This document shows positions 1 to 7,406 of a DNA stretch of 20,002 nt, one piece after another. The notes under the pieces are model-generated. The model was given only the letters and a program-made list of their open reading frames with translations, did no database searches and was not told where the DNA came from. A program made the translations under genes and the position numbers. The stretch is from UBA1447 sp964568955 (lineage in GTDB: Bacteria > Bacillota > Clostridia > Oscillospirales > Acutalibacteraceae), in assembly GCA_964568955.1 (NCBI GenBank), contig CAZMSM010000042.1, positions 1-20,002 of the forward strand, read 5' to 3'. The first letter of the stretch is position 1. The number at the start of each line of letters is the position of its first letter.

Positions 1-694
1 GGATAACATTCATCGGGACCGGGTCCCCCGAGCCGGGGCCGTTGCCCTCCATCGCGATAATTCCGTCCATAATATGAAGTTTGGGTTTGATGAGCACATT
101 TAAGTCCGCGAGCATCTTTGAAAAGTTGTCCGCATCCGGATATTGGGCATGCCCGGCACCTTTGTTGAAGCCGTACACGCAACCATATGTGTTTTTTACA
201 GCACCCGTCAAGCGCACAAGCGCGTGCGTCTTCATTTTACATAGGTTGATGATGGCGTCTGCATCCACAACGCCCTTGCAGATTGTAAAGTTTTTAACGG
301 CCTTGCCCTGTGGGAAATCGATTTTTATGCCGTTATTAAAGTCCCCTTCTTCAAGACTAAATTCTTCAGCCACGGGTTTGAGCCCTGCGGCCTCGGCAAC
401 CTTGAAGGGTGTGGTAACGGCCCCCGGTGAATCGCCGTAAGTCAAGTTTTTATACCTCTGTTCCCTTAAGAGTTTTGCGATAGCATACAAAACCGTGGGG
501 TGGGTTGTAACCGCTTGCTCCGGCGACGCTTTGCGAAGCAGGTTGGGCTTGAGTAATATCTTTTCATCGGGCCTTACGAACACACCGATACCGCCTAAAA
601 GGTCCACGCCCTTTTTAATGACCTCATAAACGGCAGCATTTTCATATGTGTCACACTGCATGAGAACGACTTTGCTTTTAGCCGCGTTTTCCAT
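1..694 (-). CDS. DUF362 domain-containing protein (partial, C-terminus beyond the window)
   Basis: The reading frame runs from an ATG at 694 to the window edge without a stop, giving the first 231 residues. It starts MENAAKSKVVLMQ and contains the hallmarks of the DUF362 family: a KPNLL segment, a YGDSPGA segment, a CKMKTHALVRLTGAVKN segment and a glycine-rich MEGNGPGSGDP segment near the edge. DUF362 proteins are often linked to iron-sulfur cluster domains, but their reaction is not established; any such domain here would lie outside the window. The start is supported by a GAAAGGAAG ribosome binding site 7 bases upstream and by a promoter-like sequence before it. It lies downstream of the terminator of the next gene, so it is probably transcribed separately. 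Confidence 0.85.
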   Translation of the reverse strand, partial: MENAAKSKVVLMQCDTYENAAVYEVIKKGVDLLGGIGVFVRPDEKILLKPNLLRKASPEQAVTTHPTVLYAIAKLLREQRYKNLTYGDSPGAVTTPFKVAEAAGLKPVAEEFSLEEGDFNNGIKIDFPQGKAVKNFTICKGVVDADAIINLCKMKTHALVRLTGAVKNTYGCVYGFNKGAGHAQYPDADNFSKMLADLNVLIKPKLHIMDGIIAMEGNGPGSGDPVPMNVI

Positions 695-734
695 AAAATC
701 TTCCTTTCAGTCGGTCGATAAAGCTTTCATTTTG

Positions 735-763
735 ATTATACCATAAACATTCCAATTGCAAAA
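735..763 (-). promoter_or_regulatory. Probable sigma-A promoter of the DUF362 gene
   Basis: Read on the minus strand, a perfect TATAAT -10 box (735-740) is preceded by TGG, giving an extended -10. The -35 is weak: TTTTGC (758-763) at 17 bases or TTGCAA (756-761) at 15 bases. It sits about 40 bases before the start codon at 694 and just after the terminator of the upstream gene. Confidence 0.55.
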
Positions 764-765
764 GA

Positions 766-817
766 ATATAAAAAAACAAGGAGCGCAGGCAGGCATGAAG
801 CCGTCTGCGCTCCTTGT
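766..817 (-). terminator. Intrinsic terminator of the 850-3015 gene
   Basis: On the minus strand a long GC-rich hairpin has a 13-base-pair outer stem, ACAAGGAGCGCAG pairing with CTGCGCTCCTTGT, with further imperfect pairing inside. It is followed directly by a run of T (A on the plus strand at 770-776). It begins about 30 bases after the stop codon at 850. Confidence 0.9.
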
Positions 818-849
818 GAGCGTCAAATGTATCATATATGTCGTTGTTT

Positions 850-3015
850 TTACTCTTGGTCTAATACTTTAAACAGCTCATCAAATGACAAGTCGCTGTC
901 TTTGCCTTTTTCAACAATCAGTTTGTTGTAGCGAGCAAGCCAGTAGGGCATGATGAGGTTGTATGAGTTGTGCAGTCGCCTTACCCCTGCTTGCCCTTGT
1001 TTTGCGTGGAAGAAGTTTGTACCCACACTACCGCGCTCGTCCATTGCCATGGCATAGGGCCTTGTATCGTCTTTGTAGAACATAAAGCCTTCGTCTTCGC
1101 GCATATCCGGACGGCTGGAGTTGTCAATGAATAATTGGCGAGAGCTGACAGGGTAACGATTGATCTGCCACTTGAGCATATCAATACAAGAGCGCCCAAA
1201 ACCGTCAAACTGCTCTTTTTCATTGTTGATGACCTGATAAATCAGCGACCATTCGACGTCCCTTGCGTATTTTTCAAGCTCCCACCAGGAGTCCGCACCC
1301 TGCCTGTATTTTTCAAGCAGAAGGGGGTCGGTTTCCAACTGGGCCAATGTGTAGTAGGAAACGGCAGCCATGCGCACATCGGAGTAATTCATAATCTTAA
1401 GAACACGGTTGAAGATCTCCTCATCGGAATTTTCATCATCGACAAGGTCTTTTGCCATGATGCGATAGCGCTCAAAATGTTCCCTGAGTATATCGGCATA
1501 ACGGTAGGGCTCATCAAGGGCAAGCTTGCGGTATTCTTTGTTCCACTGCTCATCGCCTGTGACATGGTGGGCGACTTTGTACAGTTGCAACAGGATAGAC
1601 AAACCGAGCGGTGCATCTGAAAAACCAAGGCTGTACTTGTTGAGATAATATTCACGGTTCATGCGTGCCCAAGATGTCGGCTGACCGCCGGCGTCGGTAT
1701 GGCAGTAGTCATTATCCGTAAAATGCTTGGCGTGGCGATGAGCAATCGTTTTAATCATCTGCGCCAGTTCGGGGTCTTCCGGACCTAAAATGTCAAAAGC
1801 CAAGTGCCAAACGGCATAATGCCCAACGAGCTCATCGTTGGATGTGTCGCTTTTAAAGGTAATGTCATCATCGCCCCAATTTTTGCCTGTTTTGGGGTTG
1901 ACTTCATCCGTATAAAGTTTTCTCAGCCTTTCCGGAATTTCCATAGAACTGTCAATATTCAGCAACGGCGGCACATCGTCGCCTTTTTCGCTGGTAGAAG
2001 GAATGCGTACCGAAATCAGCTTGCCGTCCGGGGTGAACTTTTTGCGAAAGAAAACGCCGTCCGAGTGAGGAATCGGATCGTTTTCCGAGTCGTTGACATG
2101 GTAGGAGCGTGCGATATAGCCTTCCACATTGCGGAAGACAATTTCCGGCATACCTTCGGTTGCCCAATCCTCCGGGTTAGCGGGCCCGACAGTCGACACT
2201 TTGTAGCCGACCGGACCCGTTTCCGGCATGTTAATTTTATATTCTTTGCCCTCTTTTAGGAACTCTTCACTGGCCCTGTTGGTTCTGGGCTGATTGTAGC
2301 GCACAAAGGATGGAACAGCCCCCTTCCAAGCAGGTATGTAAGCAAGCAGAAGAATGGCCTCTGTCCAGCGGGTGGCAACTTGTTTGGCATGGGCGACTTC
2401 TTCCTTTGTAGAGGTTGGGTCGTCCCTCAATACGGCATAGCGGCAGATGTCACCCATGGCAACAAGGGCTGTCCATAAGCCGTCATTGTCGGATTCCCTT
2501 CCGACCCAGCGATTATTCTTTTCATCCCACCGAGCACCGCTGAGCATCCCTCTGCGTTGCACATGTTTTACATCAACATCCGACAAGAAAATCGCTTTTT
2601 CTTTTGCGGACATATATTTCATCGCAATATGTGCCACGCTTGTTTTGGTCAACACATAAACGCCATTGTCACCATCGCCGTCAACCGCTTGCACTTCGTT
2701 ATCAAGCATATAAGCCGTTGCGCGGAAACTTTGGACACGGTCGAGTGGCTCGTGCTCTGTTTCACAAATGCGCCACAAACCTTCCTTACTGCCAAGCCAA
2801 AGCACGCCTTGTTCGTTTTCATAAACGCAAGTAACCATCTCCGGCGTTAAAAAATCCGGCAGGCGTTTGGTTTGCACAGCATTCAGGGCTGTTTTAGGCA
2901 AACTTTCCAAAAGCTTTACTCTTTCAGGGTTGTCCTCTCTTTTGTGCCTTATCGCAAGGCGCTGCAGCGTCTCTTTCATTTCAACGGGCGTGCCTTGATA
3001 ATCCCTCTTCAACAT
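850..3015 (-). CDS. Large protein of unknown function with an N-terminal propeller-like part and a mainly helical body
   Basis: I do not recognise this 721-residue protein. It has no signal peptide or membrane segment, so it is probably cytoplasmic. Near the N-terminus, a VYENEQGVLWLGSKEGLWRI stretch resembles a beta-propeller blade of the kind in ligand-binding regulator propellers, and a VYVLTKTSVAHI stretch may be a second one. From about residue 160 on, the sequence looks mostly helical, with many conserved-looking Trp, His, Tyr and Asp (for example SDNDGLWTALVAMGD, GHYAVWHLAFDILG, AHRHAKHFTDNDYCHTD). This suggests an alpha/alpha-toroid fold as in some glycan-active enzymes, but that is inference. 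An upstream ATG at 3030 is in frame. I prefer the ATG at 3015 because a GAGAGG site sits 7 bases before it, while the first ATG has none. The gene has its own consensus promoter and terminator and appears monocistronic. Confidence 0.8.
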   Translation of the reverse strand: MLKRDYQGTPVEMKETLQRLAIRHKREDNPERVKLLESLPKTALNAVQTKRLPDFLTPEMVTCVYENEQGVLWLGSKEGLWRICETEHEPLDRVQSFRATAYMLDNEVQAVDGDGDNGVYVLTKTSVAHIAMKYMSAKEKAIFLSDVDVKHVQRRGMLSGARWDEKNNRWVGRESDNDGLWTALVAMGDICRYAVLRDDPTSTKEEVAHAKQVATRWTEAILLLAYIPAWKGAVPSFVRYNQPRTNRASEEFLKEGKEYKINMPETGPVGYKVSTVGPANPEDWATEGMPEIVFRNVEGYIARSYHVNDSENDPIPHSDGVFFRKKFTPDGKLISVRIPSTSEKGDDVPPLLNIDSSMEIPERLRKLYTDEVNPKTGKNWGDDDITFKSDTSNDELVGHYAVWHLAFDILGPEDPELAQMIKTIAHRHAKHFTDNDYCHTDAGGQPTSWARMNREYYLNKYSLGFSDAPLGLSILLQLYKVAHHVTGDEQWNKEYRKLALDEPYRYADILREHFERYRIMAKDLVDDENSDEEIFNRVLKIMNYSDVRMAAVSYYTLAQLETDPLLLEKYRQGADSWWELEKYARDVEWSLIYQVINNEKEQFDGFGRSCIDMLKWQINRYPVSSRQLFIDNSSRPDMREDEGFMFYKDDTRPYAMAMDERGSVGTNFFHAKQGQAGVRRLHNSYNLIMPYWLARYNKLIVEKGKDSDLSFDELFKVLDQE

Positions 3016-3022
3016 TTGCTTG

Positions 3023-3028
3023 CCTCTC
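3023..3028 (-). promoter_or_regulatory. Ribosome binding site that decides the start at 3015
   Basis: GAGAGG on the minus strand lies 7 bases before the ATG at 3015 and overlaps the alternative in-frame ATG at 3028-3030. This makes the downstream ATG the likelier start. Confidence 0.6.
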
Positions 3029-3065
3029 ATTCATATAGTTTTTGTGTAGGAACACTCACCGGCAT

Positions 3066-3094
3066 ATTCTACTATCCCACACCGACTGTGTCAA
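3066..3094 (-). promoter_or_regulatory. Sigma-A promoter of the 850-3015 gene
   Basis: On the minus strand a perfect TTGACA (3089-3094) is separated by 17 bases from TAGAAT (3066-3071, five of six matches to TATAAT). The expected transcript starts near 3059 and gives a leader of about 45 bases. Confidence 0.85.
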
Positions 3095-3102
3095 GCGAGT
3101 AC

Positions 3103-3118
3103 AGACCGGTATCGGTCT
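3103..3118 (-). promoter_or_regulatory. Perfect dyad just upstream of the promoter, possible operator
   Basis: AGACCG and CGGTCT (6 of 6 complementary) flank a GTAT spacer. The dyad ends 8 bases upstream of the -35 box at 3094, a place where an activator or repressor could bind. It is not followed by T residues on the minus strand, so it is unlikely to terminate the upstream gene. Confidence 0.35.
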
Positions 3119-3160
3119 TATTTGTTTTGCAAAAAGGTAAAATGTGCCCGGCTCACAAGA

Positions 3161-3895
3161 TTATTTCGTTTGATACAAATAGGAGTTGCCTTGTTTACCC
3201 GTACGCTCAACCGCACCCATGTAATGCAAAATGTTAAGCGTCATTTGCGATGCCCGTAACCTAATCTTCGCTGTTTTTGCAAAATCTTTGGTGGTAAAGG
3301 GCATCGGTAAACTTGTTGGCAACAAATCAATGTAATCTTCGGTACTGCTCAGATAAATTTCACCCGTAAGCGCAAGGGGCATTCGCTCGCAGCGGGAGGA
3401 GCCTTTTTTCTTGTCCTTGCTCCAACCGTCAAGGTAGCGGTACTCCTCCACTTCCAACAACACAAGGCAGATGGTTAAATTCGGGTGACCCAACATCTGT
3501 TTGATTTTATACAGTTCAAAACATGCGTCAAAAGCAGTGCCGGTTTTGGGACTTTTGCGTTTTTTGGTCACGTGACCGGTTTCTCTGTCAATCCAGCACA
3601 GCCATTTTGTCTGTGCGATTGGGTACACGACCGTGACCCTTGCACATGCCAAAAACGCGGCGAGCTTGTTCCTGAGTTTGTCAAAGCCCTGCGTTTGTAT
3701 TTCAATAATACCATTTTCGCCCACAATATCGGCAACGTACCGACCGATTTTTATCTCCGTCTCGTCGGTGCCTGCCGCAAAATAATGCTTTAACACAGCA
3801 TGCAATGTTTTTTCCGAAAGGGTGCCGATGCCGTTTTTCCCTGTGTCATTTTCTTTAACAAATTCGTAGGCATCACAAAAGACTTGCGGGTTCAT
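3161..3895 (-). CDS. PD-(D/E)XK-like hypothetical protein with a C-terminal winged-helix-like part
   Basis: The 244-residue product has no membrane segment. The N-terminal half contains GRYVADIVGENGIIEIQT (residues 51-68): an Asp (D56) in one predicted strand, and E65-I-Q67 in the next. This matches the D-x(n)-E-x-K/Q signature of the PD-(D/E)XK nuclease fold, with Gln in place of Lys. A basic helix with KLRNKL follows. The last 45 residues (FTTKDFAKTAKIRLRASQMT...) look like a winged-helix DNA-binding unit. Nuclease activity is inference, and a non-catalytic relative is possible. A TTG at 3907 extends the frame, but GAGG lies 6 bases before the ATG at 3895, so I use that start. It is the last gene of a close minus-strand run, 54 bases after the HAD phosphatase gene. 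Confidence 0.75.
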   Translation of the reverse strand: MNPQVFCDAYEFVKENDTGKNGIGTLSEKTLHAVLKHYFAAGTDETEIKIGRYVADIVGENGIIEIQTQGFDKLRNKLAAFLACARVTVVYPIAQTKWLCWIDRETGHVTKKRKSPKTGTAFDACFELYKIKQMLGHPNLTICLVLLEVEEYRYLDGWSKDKKKGSSRCERMPLALTGEIYLSSTEDYIDLLPTSLPMPFTTKDFAKTAKIRLRASQMTLNILHYMGAVERTGKQGNSYLYQTK

Positions 3896-3949
3896 GTTCC
3901 ACCTCAAGCAGCTTAACTTTTTATTGCTTATTCAAACCTTGTTGTACCG

Positions 3950-4717
3950 CTAGGGCACCAAGGCATTGATCACATAGCATATTGCATCGTTGTCGTTTGA
4001 GGGCGCGATTCTGTCGGCCACTTTTTTAACATTGTCCGGCGCGTTTTCCACCGCATAGGCGATATCCGCAAGCTCTAGCATGGTGATGTCGTTTTCAAAA
4101 TCCCCAATGGCAACGGCTGTATGGATACCCGGGCACATCTCTTCTTTCAAAATCCTTACGCAGTGACCCTTACCACTTTCTTTTATATGCATCTCCAAAC
4201 CGAACGGCCAACTGCGGTCAAATAAAAAACGGTCATGGAACTTTTCATTCAGGTCACGGGACATGGCGGCCGCGTCATCGGCTTTATAAAACCGGAACAA
4301 TAATTTATACACCTTGCTTGACTCGAACAGCTGCGTGATTGCCTGTGCGGATTGGTTTTCAATACAAACCCAGTCGCCGTGCGTGTAGACCTCGTAACTG
4401 TTTATTTTATCGCCATAGTTGCTGTCAATGTAAGCCAAAACATCATCGTAATAGCAGTCCAAGGGAAATTCCCGAATGGTTTTGCGGGTGTTGACATCAT
4501 ATATCATCGTGCCGTTGACGGATATCACCGGGGCGTTTGGCACAAAGGGAAAGTTGAACACATGTTCCGGCATTCTACCCGTTGAAACGGTGAACAAACC
4601 GCCATGCTCTTGAAATTCTTTAATGGCTTTGATGTTATTTCCGGAGATTTCTCCTTTTGAATTGACCAGTGTTCCGTCAATATCGGTACAGATTAGATAA
4701 CCTTTGTATTTTTGCAA
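3950..4717 (-). CDS. Cof-type HAD-IIB family phosphatase
   Basis: This 255-residue protein has all four HAD motifs. Motif I is DIDGT, with nucleophile D12 and acid/base D14. Motif II is the Thr/Ser of TVSTGR, motif III the Lys of GKGHCVRILKE, and motif IV GDFENDI. The region between motifs II and III forms the C2-type cap of the Cof/YidA group. These cytoplasmic Mg-dependent enzymes remove phosphate from sugar phosphates, nucleotides or cofactors such as pyridoxal or flavin phosphates; the substrate cannot be read from sequence. The start is TTG at 4717: no ATG fits, and a GAGG site lies 8 bases before it. The stop is TAG, with TGA five codons further. It sits 74 bases downstream of the acetyltransferase gene. 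Confidence 0.9.
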   Translation of the reverse strand: MQKYKGYLICTDIDGTLVNSKGEISGNNIKAIKEFQEHGGLFTVSTGRMPEHVFNFPFVPNAPVISVNGTMIYDVNTRKTIREFPLDCYYDDVLAYIDSNYGDKINSYEVYTHGDWVCIENQSAQAITQLFESSKVYKLLFRFYKADDAAAMSRDLNEKFHDRFLFDRSWPFGLEMHIKESGKGHCVRILKEEMCPGIHTAVAIGDFENDITMLELADIAYAVENAPDNVKKVADRIAPSNDNDAICYVINALVP

Positions 4718-4791
4718 ATTTATGTCCTCGCCTTTTATTATTATGCGTTATTTGGGTTGTTCAAGCGGATTACCGGGTGTTCGCTTGCAAC

Positions 4792-5964
4792 TTAGAATGC
4801 TTCCGTCATAAACATTTCTTTTTGCGGGAAGAGTGACGTCAAAAGCTCCTGCTTGCCATAAAGCTTGACCGCCGCGTATTCAAGCTCTTTGCTCAGGGAC
4901 GTATAACCCACGGTAAAGCGGGTGAGTGCTTGGATGTCACAGGTCAAATCGGGCGCGGCTGTGGTTTTTTGAACATTCACGCTACCGTCTTCAAAGCTGA
5001 CGGCAAAAATGCCGTTATTCAAGGCAATCGAGTTGTCATTAACTTCAATATTCACGCTCGCATTGATGCTAGGCGTTTTGGTGTAGGCCAACACTTTCTC
5101 AACATCAATGATTCTGTTCATCCCGCCGGTAGAGAGTTCCCGGTGCATCAGGTTTGGTTCCGGAACAATCAGTGTAAAGTCGATAAAGCTTGGGAAATAA
5201 CCCTTGAATGCTTTAAAGACAGGGTGAAATGTTGATAAAAACCCAAGCATACCCTTGAGTGCATCATAATTTTTGAAAGCAAGTTCCTTAACATCCATCT
5301 CATTTTGAACCTCGGAGGAAGCGTCGTAGGAAACATAGCAGGACGGATTGCCGTCACTGTCATACCAAATATAGGTGTTGTACAGCTCTTTGTAATTGTC
5401 CCTATCAAAAAGTTCCTTCCACCCCTCGTCGGTGCGAACAACGGCTAAGTTTTTGTTTGCTGTAAACGCGGCGTAAATATCTTTTAAATCGTCTAAATCT
5501 CTGTCATAAACAAACAGTTCCGCCCTGCCGGGTGCTTTAAGCCCTGTAAAGGCGTTGAGCGGCATGCTGACGAGCTGCTTGTCATAGCAAACTTCATACC
5601 CAAACATGCGATAGTAGGGGTGTGAAAACGGAAAAAGAAAAGAAAAAATCTGCTCGTTCGCGCGCATCTCTTCAAAGCAATAATGAAAGAGCTTCCTGAC
5701 GTGCCCTTTGTTTCGCTCTTGCGGCAAGGTTGCCACTGCGCCGATACCGCCCATTTTTACATCGTTGCCGTTGAATTTAATAGTATAGGGCTCTATGCAA
5801 GTGGTCGAACAAGCCTTGCCCGTATCGTCAAAAACCGCCCTGACTTTCTCATAGCCGCGTTTGGTCTTTTCCGGGTCGCTAAAGTCCTTCCTTGAGTTGT
5901 AGGACGCGGACCGGAATTTGAGTATCTCCATGTGTTCCTCGGGTAAAATTTTTCTGACTTCCAT
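4792..5964 (-). CDS. Eis-like GNAT family N-acetyltransferase
   Basis: The 390-residue product matches the Eis family layout of two GNAT-type domains and a sterol-carrier-like C-terminal domain. The first domain carries GIGAVATLPQERNKGHVRKL, the acetyl-CoA pyrophosphate-binding loop. HPYYRMFGYE, typical of the family, follows at about residues 120-130. The last 100 residues (NNGIFAVSFEDGSVNVQ...) form the SCP2-like part. The protein ends in Phe; in studied Eis proteins the C-terminal carboxylate of a Phe acts as the catalytic base. Eis enzymes acetylate amines such as lysines, polyamines or aminoglycosides; the substrate here is unknown. The ATG at 5964 has an AAGGAG site 7 bases upstream. 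The gene starts 29 bases after the lipase stop codon, so the two are probably co-transcribed. Confidence 0.88.
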   Translation of the reverse strand: MEVRKILPEEHMEILKFRSASYNSRKDFSDPEKTKRGYEKVRAVFDDTGKACSTTCIEPYTIKFNGNDVKMGGIGAVATLPQERNKGHVRKLFHYCFEEMRANEQIFSFLFPFSHPYYRMFGYEVCYDKQLVSMPLNAFTGLKAPGRAELFVYDRDLDDLKDIYAAFTANKNLAVVRTDEGWKELFDRDNYKELYNTYIWYDSDGNPSCYVSYDASSEVQNEMDVKELAFKNYDALKGMLGFLSTFHPVFKAFKGYFPSFIDFTLIVPEPNLMHRELSTGGMNRIIDVEKVLAYTKTPSINASVNIEVNDNSIALNNGIFAVSFEDGSVNVQKTTAAPDLTCDIQALTRFTVGYTSLSKELEYAAVKLYGKQELLTSLFPQKEMFMTEAF

Positions 5965-5993
5965 TCATTTGCTCCTTTACTTATTTTTGCTCA

Positions 5994-7403
5994 TTAAAAT
6001 TTAAAAAAGTGCTTTTTATCCCGTGGGATTGAATCTATTGTTGTGAACAGCTGTGTATAAAAGCTGTGCGTTTCTTGTGTCCCGGCATTGAGCCCTATGA
6101 CCGTGCCGTGGTCGCCGTTTAAGGTGGGCATGACATTCCATTTTCCGCTTTCAATGTTTTCGGCATCAAAATCTTTCCACGGCTCATCAAACGGATACCT
6201 TGCCGACACCACATTGACAAGCCCGTCGTTTGGGAGCCACGTTTTGTCAACTACAATGTCCGACACGGTGTTTTCCGCATAACGTCCCATGAGCAGTGCC
6301 GTTGGCATGAGGATAAGGAGGGTGTCCAGCTCAGGCACCTGGTTGCCGGTTAAGGCGCTCTCTTTCGTTGTACAATAAGAGTAGGATATATAGGTGACCG
6401 AGTCAACCGGTTCAATCAGCTTATTCGTCTGTGCGGCACCTTCCAAGGATAAATCATAAGCGGCGTTATCCGTCCCCGTGCCGAAAACTTTTTCCAATAT
6501 ACCATTCATTTCACTAAAGCTCTTTTTCTCCCCCGGAAGGCAGGTAATGCCAAACTGTTCGAGCTGAAAGTCAAGATACCCATTCGCCGGGGAATTCCCC
6601 GCTACACCCGCAAAAGCAAGGCAGGCGTCCAGCAGTAGGGTCGTTAGCTTGTATTCGTCCAACACGCACACCATTGTCGTACCGTTGTTGGGGGAATCCA
6701 GTGTTGTGACACTGTTCACCCAATCGCCGTGCCCGCCCTTAAACAGTAAGGATACGGCATCGCCACCGGCTTGAACTTCTTCCCCTGCTCCATTTTGGAG
6801 CAAAGATGTCAACAGCCTGATGGTCGGGCCGCCAAAGCTATGGCTGACCAAGTTAATTTTCTTCATCTGTCCCGCTTTTGTTGAGCTTCCCCAACCTTCA
6901 AACAGCGGCTTTTCATAGCTTCTGCCAAAACGGGCGTGGTTATGCGCTTTGGCGTGCGCTTCGCCATAGTCAACGGTTGTCCCTGTCAACTGGGCATACA
7001 GTTCACAGGTTCTGTCCCAAGTGCTTGAAAACGGACCAACCGATGCCTCGTGCACCGCATAGCCTTGTGTTGCAAGGTATTGTGACAGGCTGCCCGTTGT
7101 CGCACCCCAATAGGGGGCTTTTTCGTTAATGCCGGAGCCCGCACCCCAACCGCCGAGGCCGTGAACAAGCACGTAAGGGTATTGAAGGGGTTCCTCAATG
7201 ATTAGACCGAGTGCTTTGTCGTAAAGACCCAGCGGGTACGGGATAATTGCGGCGGCCAAAATGCAAGCGACCACAATGACTGCTATTATTTTTTTGGAAT
7301 GTTTTTTCTTCCCCGTCGTGCCCGGCGTGGCAGGTGCCGCTGACAGGTACTCTGCCGGCAACTGAATGTCATCCTGTGTATCCTGCGTTTCCATCCTATC
7401 CAA
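5994..7403 (-). CDS. Membrane-anchored family I.5 (Geobacillus/Staphylococcus-type) lipase
   Basis: This 469-residue protein has an acidic, Pro/Thr-rich N-terminus, a KKKHSKK cluster and one membrane segment (about residues 39-60), then an alpha/beta-hydrolase domain. The domain follows thermoalkalophilic lipase L1 closely. The oxyanion region is VHGLGG (80-85). The nucleophile is S189 in SHSFGG, the acid D393 in WLPNDGLVN and the base H432 in NGDHGTVIG. The zinc ligands D130 (WDRTCELYAQL), H150, H156 (AHAKAHNHARFGR) and D317 (AAYDLSLEG) are also present. The S-to-D spacing of 204 equals that of L1. It should hydrolyse acylglycerols or other esters outside the cell while tethered to the membrane, unlike the secreted relatives. 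The start is TTG at 7403, 3 bases after the upstream stop, with GGAGGAGG 8 bases before it. An ATG at 7394 lacks a suitably spaced site. Confidence 0.88.
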   Translation of the reverse strand: MDRMETQDTQDDIQLPAEYLSAAPATPGTTGKKKHSKKIIAVIVVACILAAAIIPYPLGLYDKALGLIIEEPLQYPYVLVHGLGGWGAGSGINEKAPYWGATTGSLSQYLATQGYAVHEASVGPFSSTWDRTCELYAQLTGTTVDYGEAHAKAHNHARFGRSYEKPLFEGWGSSTKAGQMKKINLVSHSFGGPTIRLLTSLLQNGAGEEVQAGGDAVSLLFKGGHGDWVNSVTTLDSPNNGTTMVCVLDEYKLTTLLLDACLAFAGVAGNSPANGYLDFQLEQFGITCLPGEKKSFSEMNGILEKVFGTGTDNAAYDLSLEGAAQTNKLIEPVDSVTYISYSYCTTKESALTGNQVPELDTLLILMPTALLMGRYAENTVSDIVVDKTWLPNDGLVNVVSARYPFDEPWKDFDAENIESGKWNVMPTLNGDHGTVIGLNAGTQETHSFYTQLFTTIDSIPRDKKHFFKF

Positions 7404-7406
7404 AAG

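Noticed and set aside
1135..1620. Open frame of 161 codons antisense to the large unknown gene
   Set aside because: The minus-strand gene has promoter, ribosome binding site and terminator; the antisense frame has none and resembles no family.
3103..3118. Terminator for the 3161-3895 gene
   Set aside because: The hairpin is only 6 base pairs and is not followed by T residues on the minus strand; its T-rich flank is on the plus strand, where no gene leads into it.
3950..3970. TAG read as a sense codon throughout the genome
   Set aside because: TAG serves as the natural stop of the HAD phosphatase, EamA-type, livH and osmC genes, at the expected protein ends, so the standard code fits.
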